Shown: one piece after another, positions 1-5,965 of the stretch
Numbering within the stretch: position 1 is the stretch's first letter
Layout of the letters: each line of letters starts with the position of its first letter
Made by a program: the position numbers and the translations under genes
Assembly (NCBI GenBank): GCA_011048475.1
Contig: DSDZ01000487.1
Span: 1 to 5,965 of the forward strand
Direction of reading: 5' to 3'
DNA from: Bacteroides sp.
GTDB lineage: Bacteria > Bacteroidota > Bacteroidia > Bacteroidales > GCA-2748055
DNA length: 5,965 nucleotides
Notes under the pieces: model-generated
What the model was told of the DNA's origin: nothing
Database searches by the model: none
The model's input: the letters and a program-made list of their open reading frames with translations, nothing else

Positions 1-32
1 ACCATGATCTGAATTTTAAGTAGCAGCAGATG

Positions 33-89
33 GAACAGGGATATGTTCTTGAACACAACATGAAGGGTTTTTAAGTTTCATTTTGAACA
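33..89. promoter_or_regulatory. Cluster of GAACA/TGTTC half-sites, possible operator
   Basis: The pentamer GAACA occurs at 33-37, its reverse complement TGTTC at 44-48, and GAACA again at 51-55 and 85-89. The middle pair forms the palindrome TGTTC-TT-GAACA (44-55), and the first pair forms GAACA-N6-TGTTC. Spaced inverted half-sites upstream of a receptor operon are what a dimeric repressor or activator site looks like. No regulator gene is present in the window and I do not recognise this as the site of a named family. Pentamers also recur by chance in AT-rich DNA, so this is only a candidate. Confidence 0.25.
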
Positions 90-115
90 AAACGCGCTCT
101 GATGCCTTATTTTTA
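82..115 (+). promoter_or_regulatory. Weak Bacteroidota-type promoter candidate
   Basis: The Bacteroidota housekeeping sigma factor prefers a -33 TTTG and a -7 TAnnTTTG element. TTTG lies at 82-85 and TATTTTTA at 108-115. The second element matches all fixed positions except the last G, and the gap is 22 nt, within the tolerated range. Transcription would start near 120 and leave a leader of about 60 nt before the receptor start codon. The -33 element overlaps the last GAACA half-site, which would suit regulation by a bound protein. The match is weak and unconfirmed. Confidence 0.25.
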
Positions 116-167
116 CAGCGTTGTAGCGATATACCGGAGAAATGCGGGGCACCATTGCCGTGTAAAA

Positions 168-174
168 AAGGAGG
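168..174 (+). promoter_or_regulatory. Ribosome binding site of the receptor gene
   Basis: AAGGAGG ends four bases before the ATG at 179 and decides the start. The reading frame stays open upstream to a TTG at 83, but the 32 extra residues would be charged and cysteine-containing and would bury the signal peptide. The ATG at 179 puts the signal peptide at the N-terminus. A second ATG at 175-177 is in another frame and overlaps the site. Strong Shine-Dalgarno sequences are not the rule in Bacteroidota, so this one stands out against the following gene, which has none. Confidence 0.7.
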
Positions 175-178
175 ATGT

Positions 179-3088
179 ATGAAGAGTGTCCGGGTTTTAT
201 TGACAGGGATGTTGGTGATCCTGACCGGTATGGCGGTGAGCGGCCAGACAAGGGGAGAGATCACCGGGCTGCTGACGGATGCAGCCAACGGGGAACCGCT
301 TCCCTTCGCCAACGTGGCCATTCAGGGGACCTCGCTGGGGACGGTGACCGGTGATGACGGCTACTACCGGCTGGGCGGACTTCATCCTGGCAATTACACG
401 GTGGTTTTCAGTTACCTGAGTTACAAGACCCAGGAGCATCCGGTCCAGCTGGAAGCGGGGGAGACCGTCCGGCTGGACGGCGTCCTGGAAATGGAGGCGA
501 TCATGGGTGAGGAGGTGGTTGTGACCGCCATGCTCCGGGGACAGTCAGGCGCCATCAACCGGCAGGTCAATTCCAGCACCATCGTGAACGTGGTCTCCAA
601 GGAGAAGATCATGGAGCTCCCCGACCAGAATGCGGCGGAGACCGTGGCCAGGCTCCCCGGGGTGTCACTGGTGAGGGACGGAGGCGAGGGGACCAAGGTG
701 ACCCTCAGGGGCATGGCGCCCAGGTTCAACACGATCACCATCGACGGAGTAAAGGTGCCCTCCACTTCGGACCAGGACCGGTCGGTGGACCTGAGCATGT
801 TTTCCACCGATGCGCTCTCGGGGATCGAATTCTACAAGGCGCTTTTGCCCGATATGGACGCGGATGCCATCGGGGGACAGATCAACTTTACTTCCCGGAC
901 CGCATCCGGGGGATTCCACGGGAACGCCAGGGTACAGACAGGGTACAACCACCTGACAAAAGCATTCGGACAGTACCGGGGAAGCGTGAACTTCGAGAAC
1001 CGCTTCTTCAACGACCATCTGGGTGTGATCCTGGGAGGCGGGGTACAGAAAGCCGACCGGAGCTCGGAGGGTTACACCGGCGAGTATGCCACAGACCTGG
1101 GCACCGATGCAGACGGGAACCTCATCTTCACCGTGGGCAAGCTCAACCTGACCCACAATCTGGAAACCCGCTACCGCTACAATGCAAATGCCACCGTGGA
1201 TCTGAAACTGGACCGCGGATCCATCGTCTTCTCAAGCAATTTCGGTCAGACCGACCGGGAGGATATCCGCAGGCGCCGCCGCTACCGGGTGGAGTCGTCT
1301 TACCAGGAGCACGATTTCCGCGAGAGGCATTCCACGAACCAGGTCCTCTCCAACCGTCTGAACGGGGAACACAGGCTTTTCGGGGTGCTGGAGCTGGACT
1401 GGGCCGGCTCCTGGTCCTTCTCAAGCAACAAAAAGCCCTTCGTCAGCACGATGAGCTTCAGGGAGCTGGGCGCATTCAACGCGAACCCGGAACGCAGCTA
1501 CGAGGATGTCATCCTGGCCGCAAAGAACAACCTGGATGCCACCTGGCTGAAGTGGGTCTACTTCGACACCTACGACGTGCGGGACGACAACTATACCCTC
1601 CAGACCAACCTGAAGTATCCATTCAGGCTGGGCAGGCAGGTGCAGGGGTACCTGAAAACCGGTGCAAAATACAGGCACAAGCACCGGGTCAACGACATCA
1701 ACAGGCTGTGGACCCAGCATTTCGTGGGACAGGACATCATCGCCGACGGGCGCGTGGATCCCGACTGGGATGTGAACTACACCCAGAACTGGGTGCTGAT
1801 GAGCAGTTTTCTGGGAGATGAATACGATGAGGATTATTTCAGGTTCTTCGATAGCCGGTATTTTCTGGGACCCGGACCGGAGGATGTGAACGGGCCCCTG
1901 ATCGACGCGGAGAAGGTGGAAGCATTCCGGAACGATTATGCGGATTACTACGTGGTCGAACCCTCCATCGACCTTTCCGATTACGAAGCGGGTGAAAAGA
2001 TCACCGCCTGGTTCGGAATGACCAGCCTGACCTTCTTTAGCCGGATCGACCTGATCGCAGGTGCCAGGTACGAGCGGACCGAGAACAGCTACCGGAGCAT
2101 CTACGGGTCGCCCAGGGTGGACGAGGACGGGACGGTGATCAACATGACGGGACTGGTGGACACCGTGGGGAACAGGGTGCTGGACCAGTGGCTTCCCATG
2201 TTCCACCTGAAATTCAACATGACCGACTGGGCAAACCTCCGCCTGGCAGCCACCCGTTCCCTGAACCGGCCCAATTTTTTCAGCCTGGTCCCCTGGGAGA
2301 TCGTGAACCGGGGTGAAAGCTATGCCGAGCGGGGAGAGCCGAACCTGGAGCACATGACCGCGTGGAACTATGATGCCATCCTTTCGCTGTACGGGAAATT
2401 CGGGCTGTTCAGCCTGGGCGGGTTCTACAAGGAGGTGGAGAACATTGACTACACGCTTACCTCCAGGATCTTCGATCCGGAGGATCCCATTTACGGACTG
2501 ACCCTGACCAGGCCCGTGAATGCCGAGGGGCTCTCCACCATCCTGGGGTTCGAGGTGGACCTCCAGTCCAACTTCCGCTTTCTGCCCGCCCCGTTCAACG
2601 GGATCGTGATCTCGGCCAACTACACCCACCTGCAGTCCGAGACCTTCTATCCCATCTCCATCATCGAGACCCTGGACGTTTTCCCCTACACATCCACGGT
2701 GCTCGATACCATCCGGAGCGGGAACATGCCGGGACAGGTGGACAACCTGCTGAACCTGTCCATCGGATACGAGCGGAAGGGGTTCAGTGCACGGTTATCC
2801 ATGATCTACCAGGGAGAAAGCCTCTTCGTGGATGAGGAAGCCGAGATCGGCCGGCTGGCCAGGAGCGTGGGTGCCGTACCGGCAAAGGATAACTACGTGG
2901 GGGCCACCACCCGTTGGGACCTGGTGGTAAAGCAACGGATCAAAAAAAGTTACGAGGTGTTCCTGTACGTGAACAACCTGACCAACGTGAAGGAGCAGAC
3001 GTTCATCGCGGGATCGAAGAACAAGTTGCTGACCAGCAACTTTGTTTACGGGACAACGGTGGACATCGGATTTGCATACAAATTTTAA
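179..3088 (+). CDS. TonB-dependent outer-membrane receptor with carboxypeptidase-regulatory-like N-terminal domain
   Basis: A complete 969-residue outer-membrane transporter that would import a ligand into the periplasm using TonB-ExbBD energy. Residues 1-23 are a signal peptide with no lipobox cysteine. Residues about 27-105 are a CarboxypepD_reg-like beta-sandwich (GxLTDAxxGEPLPFANVAIQGT, then GDDGYYRLGGLHPGNYTV). EEVVVTA at 111-117 resembles a TonB box. The plug spans about 125-240, with ELPDQNAAETVARLPGVS and the LRGMAPRFNTITIDG core. The rest is the 22-strand barrel, including SLNRPNFFSL (about 693-702), GEPNLE (719-724) and FYKEVENIDY. It ends in VDIGFAYKF, whose terminal aromatic residue is the usual BAM signal. 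The plug and late-barrel motifs resemble the TIGR01782-type (TonB-Xanth-Caul) receptors more than classic SusC. There is no STN domain, so sigma/anti-sigma control through this protein is unlikely. No SusD gene follows; the next gene starts 48 nt downstream and encodes a secreted beta-helix protein. A saccharide ligand is inferred from context only; siderophore or other uptake is possible. Confidence 0.93.
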   Translation: MKSVRVLLTGMLVILTGMAVSGQTRGEITGLLTDAANGEPLPFANVAIQGTSLGTVTGDDGYYRLGGLHPGNYTVVFSYLSYKTQEHPVQLEAGETVRLDGVLEMEAIMGEEVVVTAMLRGQSGAINRQVNSSTIVNVVSKEKIMELPDQNAAETVARLPGVSLVRDGGEGTKVTLRGMAPRFNTITIDGVKVPSTSDQDRSVDLSMFSTDALSGIEFYKALLPDMDADAIGGQINFTSRTASGGFHGNARVQTGYNHLTKAFGQYRGSVNFENRFFNDHLGVILGGGVQKADRSSEGYTGEYATDLGTDADGNLIFTVGKLNLTHNLETRYRYNANATVDLKLDRGSIVFSSNFGQTDREDIRRRRRYRVESSYQEHDFRERHSTNQVLSNRLNGEHRLFGVLELDWAGSWSFSSNKKPFVSTMSFRELGAFNANPERSYEDVILAAKNNLDATWLKWVYFDTYDVRDDNYTLQTNLKYPFRLGRQVQGYLKTGAKYRHKHRVNDINRLWTQHFVGQDIIADGRVDPDWDVNYTQNWVLMSSFLGDEYDEDYFRFFDSRYFLGPGPEDVNGPLIDAEKVEAFRNDYADYYVVEPSIDLSDYEAGEKITAWFGMTSLTFFSRIDLIAGARYERTENSYRSIYGSPRVDEDGTVINMTGLVDTVGNRVLDQWLPMFHLKFNMTDWANLRLAATRSLNRPNFFSLVPWEIVNRGESYAERGEPNLEHMTAWNYDAILSLYGKFGLFSLGGFYKEVENIDYTLTSRIFDPEDPIYGLTLTRPVNAEGLSTILGFEVDLQSNFRFLPAPFNGIVISANYTHLQSETFYPISIIETLDVFPYTSTVLDTIRSGNMPGQVDNLLNLSIGYERKGFSARLSMIYQGESLFVDEEAEIGRLARSVGAVPAKDNYVGATTRWDLVVKQRIKKSYEVFLYVNNLTNVKEQTFIAGSKNKLLTSNFVYGTTVDIGFAYKF

Positions 3089-3136
3089 AATCATGCATGT
3101 GACAGAGTAAACATATTATTCACCTAAAAATGATTG

Positions 3137-5116
3137 ATGATGAGAAAGATTTACCTGAATTTGAGTTTTGTGCTGGCAGTGGCAGCCTTCATGGCCGCCG
3201 GCCTCCAGGCACAGATCCGTTACGTGGACGTGGCGCCGGGTATCGGCACCCTCAACGAAGCCATTGCCGGGGACACCACGGCAACGGGCGAGCGAAACGA
3301 TCCCCTTAACACGGTTTACCGGCTCCAGAGGGGACCGGAAGCCTACTACGGGCTCACGGGCTCTATTTCCAACGACGGATTCCCGCTGACCATCATGGCC
3401 GCCGAGGGAGACGGTGCCAGGCCGTTCCTCCAACCCAGGGTGGTCGTAGATGAATCATCGCGGGCATTCCGTCCCAAGGGGGACATCCGTCTCGTGGGAC
3501 TGCACGTGACCAACCTGGATGACCTGGGGGGACTGAACGACAGGATCCTGCGCTGCAGCGAAGACAACATCAAGATCTACGCGGAGGATTGCTGGTTCGA
3601 CAAGGCCAGCCAGTCGTTCATCCGCACGGACAACCCGGGCCAGAGTTATTTCCTGACCGACTGCGTGATCAGCAACATCGGGGAGCCCGGGGATCCCAAC
3701 AACGGGCGCGGGATCGACGACCGGGGCAACGACATCGACACGGTGTACATGAAGAACTGCACCTGGTACAATGTGACAAGCCGGGTGATCAGGGACGACG
3801 GAGGGACCATCAAGTATGCCCACATGGAAAACAACACCCTGGTGAACGTGGGCCAGATGGGGATCACATTCGGTCCCATCGAGGAGCTGAATATCTTTAA
3901 CAATATCGGGGTGAACCTGGGATTCATGCCGAAGGATGACGACGATGGCTGGATCGTATTCTCGGCCGATTCGGTGGGAGGTATGGCACCGCGGGTGAAC
4001 ATGTACCTCAATTCCATATACCTTGACAGCACGAAACTGGTTCCCTGGCTAAATGATACGACCACCGTGACCCCGCTATTCAATCCCACCCTGCTTCAGG
4101 CACTGTTGGATTCGGGAACCTTAATGTATAATTTCAACATGTCTGTGGAATTTACCGACGGTCCACCGTTCCCGGATTCCATGCTGATCTACCATTACGA
4201 TCCGGCCTTCGATGTGGCCAACGCCCCGTTCTGGGAAGAACCCGCTATCCCCGGTGTGGGTGAAGGCGGCAACGGGGTTTACCACCTGGATGTACCCTAT
4301 GACTTCGGCTATGTGAACAACAAAGCCTTCGTGGCAGCCCTCGACGGTAAAGCACTGGGTGACAGGAACTGGGAGACGGACCGGGGAGATTTTGTGCCGG
4401 TTGATTTCGAGGATCCGCAGGACAGGCTTTTCTGGTGGCAGTTTGCCAATGCGGGGGATGCTCCCGAGAACATGGCCATCATCCCCAACCCAGACAAATC
4501 GGGCATCAACACCTCCGACCACGTGATGATGTACAATGTGCTTCCCGGAGCGGACCCATGGGCGGGTGCTTTTTCCGATGCAGTGGGTTACATGAACTTC
4601 ACCCAGGAAAAGCACCACATGGAAATGATGGTCTGGAAGAGCAAGGTGAGCAACTGCGGCCTGAAGGTGGAACAGGGAGGAACGGTCACCGAGGTGAAGG
4701 TCCCCAACACCCTTACCGGGGAATGGGAGCTGGTCAAGTTCGATTTCTCCAACAACATCGGGGAAACCCTGACCAGGCTGGTATTCTTCCCGGACTTCCC
4801 GGATGCACGCACCGAGGGGACCACGGTATACCTGGACAACATCAACATCATCACCAGTCCGGCAGGGGGAGTGGAAACAGCTGAAGGAAAGCTGCTGAAA
4901 GTATATCCCAACCCGGTCCGGGACCAGCTGGTGGTGGATTATCCCGGGATGACATACCTGGTGGTCAGGGATGTACTCGGAAAGGTTGTGCGGTCGGCAA
5001 ACCTGGGCGCACTGGACCATGCCACCCTCGCTGTTGAAGATCTGTCCGAAGGACTCTATTTCGTGACCGTGGGAACGCAGAGCGGCAGTGTGACCGCCAA
5101 GTTCCTGAAGCGGTAA
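3137..5116 (+). CDS. Secreted right-handed beta-helix protein with carbohydrate-binding-like module and T9SS sorting domain
   Basis: A 659-residue secreted protein. Tandem ATGs at 3137 and 3140 are the likely starts; a TTG at 3134 is in frame but less likely. No Shine-Dalgarno is visible, only an A-rich stretch. Residues 1-26 are a signal peptide (RKIY, hydrophobic core, GLQAQ). Residues about 115-300 show the repeating short strands and Asn/Asp-rich turns of a pectin-lyase-like parallel beta-helix (LVGLHVTN, IYAEDCWFD, FLTDCVISN, VYMKNCTWYNV, AHMENNTLVNV, LNIFNNIGV). Residues about 355-412 contain the PYDFGY..AF..ALDGKALGDRNW segment often seen after such helices. Residues about 420-573 (VDFEDPQDRLFWWQFANAG, NPDKSGINTSD, PWAGAF, WELVKFDFS, VYLDNI) look like a beta-sandwich carbohydrate-binding module. 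Residues about 585-659 (KVYPNPVRDQLVV, VRDVLGKVV, LSEGLYFVTV, FLKR) are a type A T9SS C-terminal domain. It should pass Sec, then T9SS, to the surface. I see no lyase or hydrolase catalytic set, so it may be an enzyme or a binding protein. It is probably co-transcribed with the receptor. Confidence 0.88.
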   Translation: MMRKIYLNLSFVLAVAAFMAAGLQAQIRYVDVAPGIGTLNEAIAGDTTATGERNDPLNTVYRLQRGPEAYYGLTGSISNDGFPLTIMAAEGDGARPFLQPRVVVDESSRAFRPKGDIRLVGLHVTNLDDLGGLNDRILRCSEDNIKIYAEDCWFDKASQSFIRTDNPGQSYFLTDCVISNIGEPGDPNNGRGIDDRGNDIDTVYMKNCTWYNVTSRVIRDDGGTIKYAHMENNTLVNVGQMGITFGPIEELNIFNNIGVNLGFMPKDDDDGWIVFSADSVGGMAPRVNMYLNSIYLDSTKLVPWLNDTTTVTPLFNPTLLQALLDSGTLMYNFNMSVEFTDGPPFPDSMLIYHYDPAFDVANAPFWEEPAIPGVGEGGNGVYHLDVPYDFGYVNNKAFVAALDGKALGDRNWETDRGDFVPVDFEDPQDRLFWWQFANAGDAPENMAIIPNPDKSGINTSDHVMMYNVLPGADPWAGAFSDAVGYMNFTQEKHHMEMMVWKSKVSNCGLKVEQGGTVTEVKVPNTLTGEWELVKFDFSNNIGETLTRLVFFPDFPDARTEGTTVYLDNINIITSPAGGVETAEGKLLKVYPNPVRDQLVVDYPGMTYLVVRDVLGKVVRSANLGALDHATLAVEDLSEGLYFVTVGTQSGSVTAKFLKR

Positions 5117-5162
5117 CCAGATTTTCCCGGCAGGGCAGTTTTTGCCCGAAGCCACAATCTGC

Positions 5163-5195
5163 AGAGGAGGGTGTCCCACAAGGGCACCCTTCTCT
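5163..5195 (+). terminator. Rho-independent terminator of the plus-strand operon
   Basis: GAGGAGGGTG (5164-5173) pairs with CACCCTTCTC (5185-5194) with a single G-U pair. A5163-T5195 extends the base. Above this, after a bulged T5174, CCC (5175-5177) pairs with GGG (5182-5184) around the tetraloop ACAA. The stem is followed by the T-rich run TTATTT, giving a normal intrinsic terminator 47 nt after the stop codon at 5116. The left arm also takes part in a second, longer-range inverted repeat with 5290-5309. A smaller hairpin (GGGCA 5133-5137 with TGCCC 5143-5147) lies just upstream without a T-run. Confidence 0.75.
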
Positions 5196-5201
5196 TATTT
5201 A

Positions 5202-5275
5202 CTGAGGGATGCTTTCTCGTAACGTGCTAATTTGCTGCGCAAAAGATGCCAGGTTACTTCAAAAGCATCCCTCAG
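5202..5275. repeat. 74-nt hairpin with 14-bp perfect outer stem
   Basis: CTGAGGGATGCTTT (5202-5215) is the exact reverse complement of 5262-5275. Inside it, GTAAC (5219-5223) pairs with GTTAC (5253-5257), and TTTGC (5231-5235) pairs with GCAAA (5239-5243) around a TGC loop. The two arms therefore form one long, interrupted stem. No T-run follows on either strand (ATGCAG on plus, TAAATAA on minus), so it is not a standard intrinsic terminator. It could protect the 3' end of a transcript, act as a transcriptional roadblock between convergent genes, or be the body of a small mobile element. Confidence 0.6.
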
Positions 5276-5280
5276 ATGCA

Positions 5281-5317
5281 GAAATGAGACTTGTGGGACA
5301 ACCTCTTCTTTCATTTG
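5281..5317 (-). terminator. Weak hairpin past the GH116 stop, possible minus-strand terminator
   Basis: AAATGA (5282-5287) pairs with TCATTT (5311-5316), and inside it TTGT (5291-5294) pairs with ACAA (5298-5301) around a GGG loop. It begins 7 nt downstream of the minus-strand stop codon at 5324-5326. Read on the minus strand it is followed by CTGCATCTGAGG, without a T-run, so a termination role is doubtful. It overlaps the right arm of the long inverted repeat, and the two pairings exclude one another. Confidence 0.2.
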
Positions 5318-5323
5318 AACGGG

Positions 5324-5965
5324 TCAACGGGCGATCCCCTCGGGGAGAGTCGCCGCGCTCCCGGTAGCGGGAACGGTAAATACCGCGGGATGGTCCGGGG
5401 AAATCACCCTGTCGCCCGGGAAACGGACCGACCCGAAACCGTTCAGTCTGAACCCATCCAGGACCAGATCACCGTTGAGGCAGGTGAGGATAACCGATCT
5501 TGCATCGCCTTCTTTGCGGATCTCCACGGTGCCGTACCGGTACCCGTTGGACCAGAAGAAATTGCCTTCAGGAGGATTGAAGGCCATGCTCCTGTCCACC
5601 CCCGAATACCGGAATCCCGTCCAGGCCGGGATACCCGCCCATGATGCCATGGCCCTGGCATAGCGGTGACCGTACTCCCCCTCGTTGAAAGGATTCCTTT
5701 TGTACCCGTCATACCGGTCCCGCACCGCCCGGTAGACCTTCAACCCCGCTTCCTGTTGTCCCTCGTAGATCATATGCGCCGCGGTGCTGTACTCAAAACC
5801 GGTCATCACCTCGGAATGGTATGGGAAAGGACGGTCCGGCATTCCGCCCCGGGGATAGCCCGCCATCAGCAGTCCCGCCTCGTCACCGAGCCCGAAGCTG
5901 CGGAAGGTGTTGAAATGGTCGTTGAATCCTTCCGTGAAATTGTATTTCATAATACTTTCCAGGGT
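5324..5965 (-). CDS. GH116/DUF608 glucosylceramidase-like beta-glycosidase, C-terminal part (5' end outside the window)
   Basis: The last 213 residues of a protein that runs off the right edge. The frame is open through 5965 (TLESI before MKYNF), so the ATG at 5950 is internal, not the start. Conserved GH116 (alpha/alpha)6-barrel segments are visible: FNTFRSFGLGDEAGLLMAGYP, PFPYHSEVMTGFEYSTAAHMIYEG, VRDRYDGYKRNPFNEGEYGHRYARAMASW. From memory of the Thermoanaerobacterium enzyme TxGH116, the E and R of NE-x8-R (here 5681-5683 and 5654-5656) are sugar-binding residues equivalent to Glu777 and Arg786, and both are kept. The nucleophile Glu and acid/base Asp of the family lie upstream and cannot be checked here. 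The last 90 or so residues (FFWSNGYRYGTVEIRK, GDLVLDGFRLNGFG) look like a beta-rich tail. Family members hydrolyse beta-glucosides, beta-xylosides or glucosylceramides. The gene is convergent with the receptor operon and so separately transcribed. Some DUF608 proteins are uncharacterised, so the substrate is open. Confidence 0.85.
   Translation of the reverse strand, partial: TLESIMKYNFTEGFNDHFNTFRSFGLGDEAGLLMAGYPRGGMPDRPFPYHSEVMTGFEYSTAAHMIYEGQQEAGLKVYRAVRDRYDGYKRNPFNEGEYGHRYARAMASWAGIPAWTGFRYSGVDRSMAFNPPEGNFFWSNGYRYGTVEIRKEGDARSVILTCLNGDLVLDGFRLNGFGSVRFPGDRVISPDHPAVFTVPATGSAATLPEGIAR

Larger units (their letters stand above)
5163..5309. repeat. Imperfect 20-nt inverted repeat pair enclosing a hairpin, MITE-like
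   Basis: The left arm 5163-5182 and the right arm 5290-5309 are inverted copies. The inner 11 bases TGTCCCACAAG are perfect, and 18 of 20 positions match over the full length. They enclose 107 nt that contain the 74-nt hairpin at 5202-5275 and no reading frame of note. A short element with G-rich terminal inverted repeats and an internal palindrome has the form of a non-autonomous transposable element of about 147 bp. Against this, I see no target-site duplication flanking 5163 and 5309, and a terminator already explains the left arm. The alternative is a pair of related hairpins serving two convergent genes. Confidence 0.4.

Noticed and set aside
3..23. Open frame ending in TAG at 21-23, possible tail of an upstream gene
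   Set aside because: Only six codons are visible before the stop, which is too short to tell from chance.
83..178. Extended receptor start at the TTG at 83
   Set aside because: The extra 32 residues precede a clear signal peptide and are charged and Cys-containing. A strong ribosome binding site lies directly before the ATG at 179.
1421..2629. A 402-codon open frame on the minus strand opposite the receptor gene
   Set aside because: It is Val/His/Pro/Gly-rich with no domain pattern and lies wholly inside a well-supported receptor gene. It is the stop-poor antisense shadow of GC-rich codon use.
3089..3136. Terminator or promoter between the two plus-strand genes
   Set aside because: The gap holds only the short palindrome CATGCATG and an AT-rich stretch, with no stem plus T-run and no TAnnTTTG element. 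An operon is the simpler reading.
4121..5179. A 352-codon open frame on the minus strand opposite the secreted protein gene
   Set aside because: It runs antisense through the binding module and T9SS domain, its composition is low-complexity His/Val/Gly, and it would begin inside the terminator hairpin.
5219..5257. Possible integron attC site, because of the GTAAC...GTTAC arms in a long hairpin
   Set aside because: The arms do not fit the RYYYAAC and GTTRRRY consensus boxes, and no cassette array or integrase is present.
1..5965. CRISPR array, tRNA, rRNA or transposase gene
   Set aside because: No spaced direct repeats, cloverleaf-like sequence, rRNA segment or transposase-like protein was seen on either strand.

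Overview
The window reads as chromosomal DNA from a free-living, polysaccharide-degrading member of the Bacteroidota. The evidence is a TonB-dependent receptor with an N-terminal carboxypeptidase-regulatory-like domain, next to a secreted protein ending in a type IX secretion (T9SS) sorting domain. T9SS is confined to this phylum and close relatives. The coding DNA is fairly GC-rich for the group, while the 5' leader is AT-rich. I cannot name a genus.

Layout. Positions 1-178 are a non-coding leader with a cluster of GAACA half-sites, a weak Bacteroidota-type promoter candidate and a strong ribosome binding site. Positions 179-3088 (+) encode a complete 969-residue outer-membrane TonB-dependent receptor. 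After a 48-nt gap without a terminator, 3137-5116 (+) encode a secreted 659-residue protein: signal peptide, right-handed beta-helix, a carbohydrate-binding-like beta-sandwich and a T9SS C-terminal domain. Positions 5117-5323 are a structure-rich intergenic region between convergent genes. It holds a rho-independent terminator, a 74-nt hairpin with a 14-bp perfect outer stem, and a 20-nt imperfect inverted repeat that encloses that hairpin. Positions 5324-5965 (-) are the C-terminal 213 residues of a GH116/DUF608 (glucosylceramidase-like beta-glycosidase) protein whose start lies beyond the right edge.

How it may work together. The two plus-strand genes look like one operon. The T9SS cargo would be exported to the cell surface or medium, where it would bind or process a glycan-like ligand, and the receptor would take up the product using TonB energy. 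The convergent GH116 gene, which would remove beta-linked glucose or xylose, suggests a saccharide-use locus, though it is transcribed separately. No SusD gene is present between or beside the plus-strand genes, so this is not a standard SusC/SusD pair. The substrate cannot be read from the sequence.

The least explained part is the intergenic 5163-5309 block. Its nested inverted repeats fit either a small non-autonomous mobile element (MITE-like) or an elaborate terminator between convergent genes. I found no clearly new gene system; the receptor/beta-helix pair without SusD is the most interesting gene-level observation.
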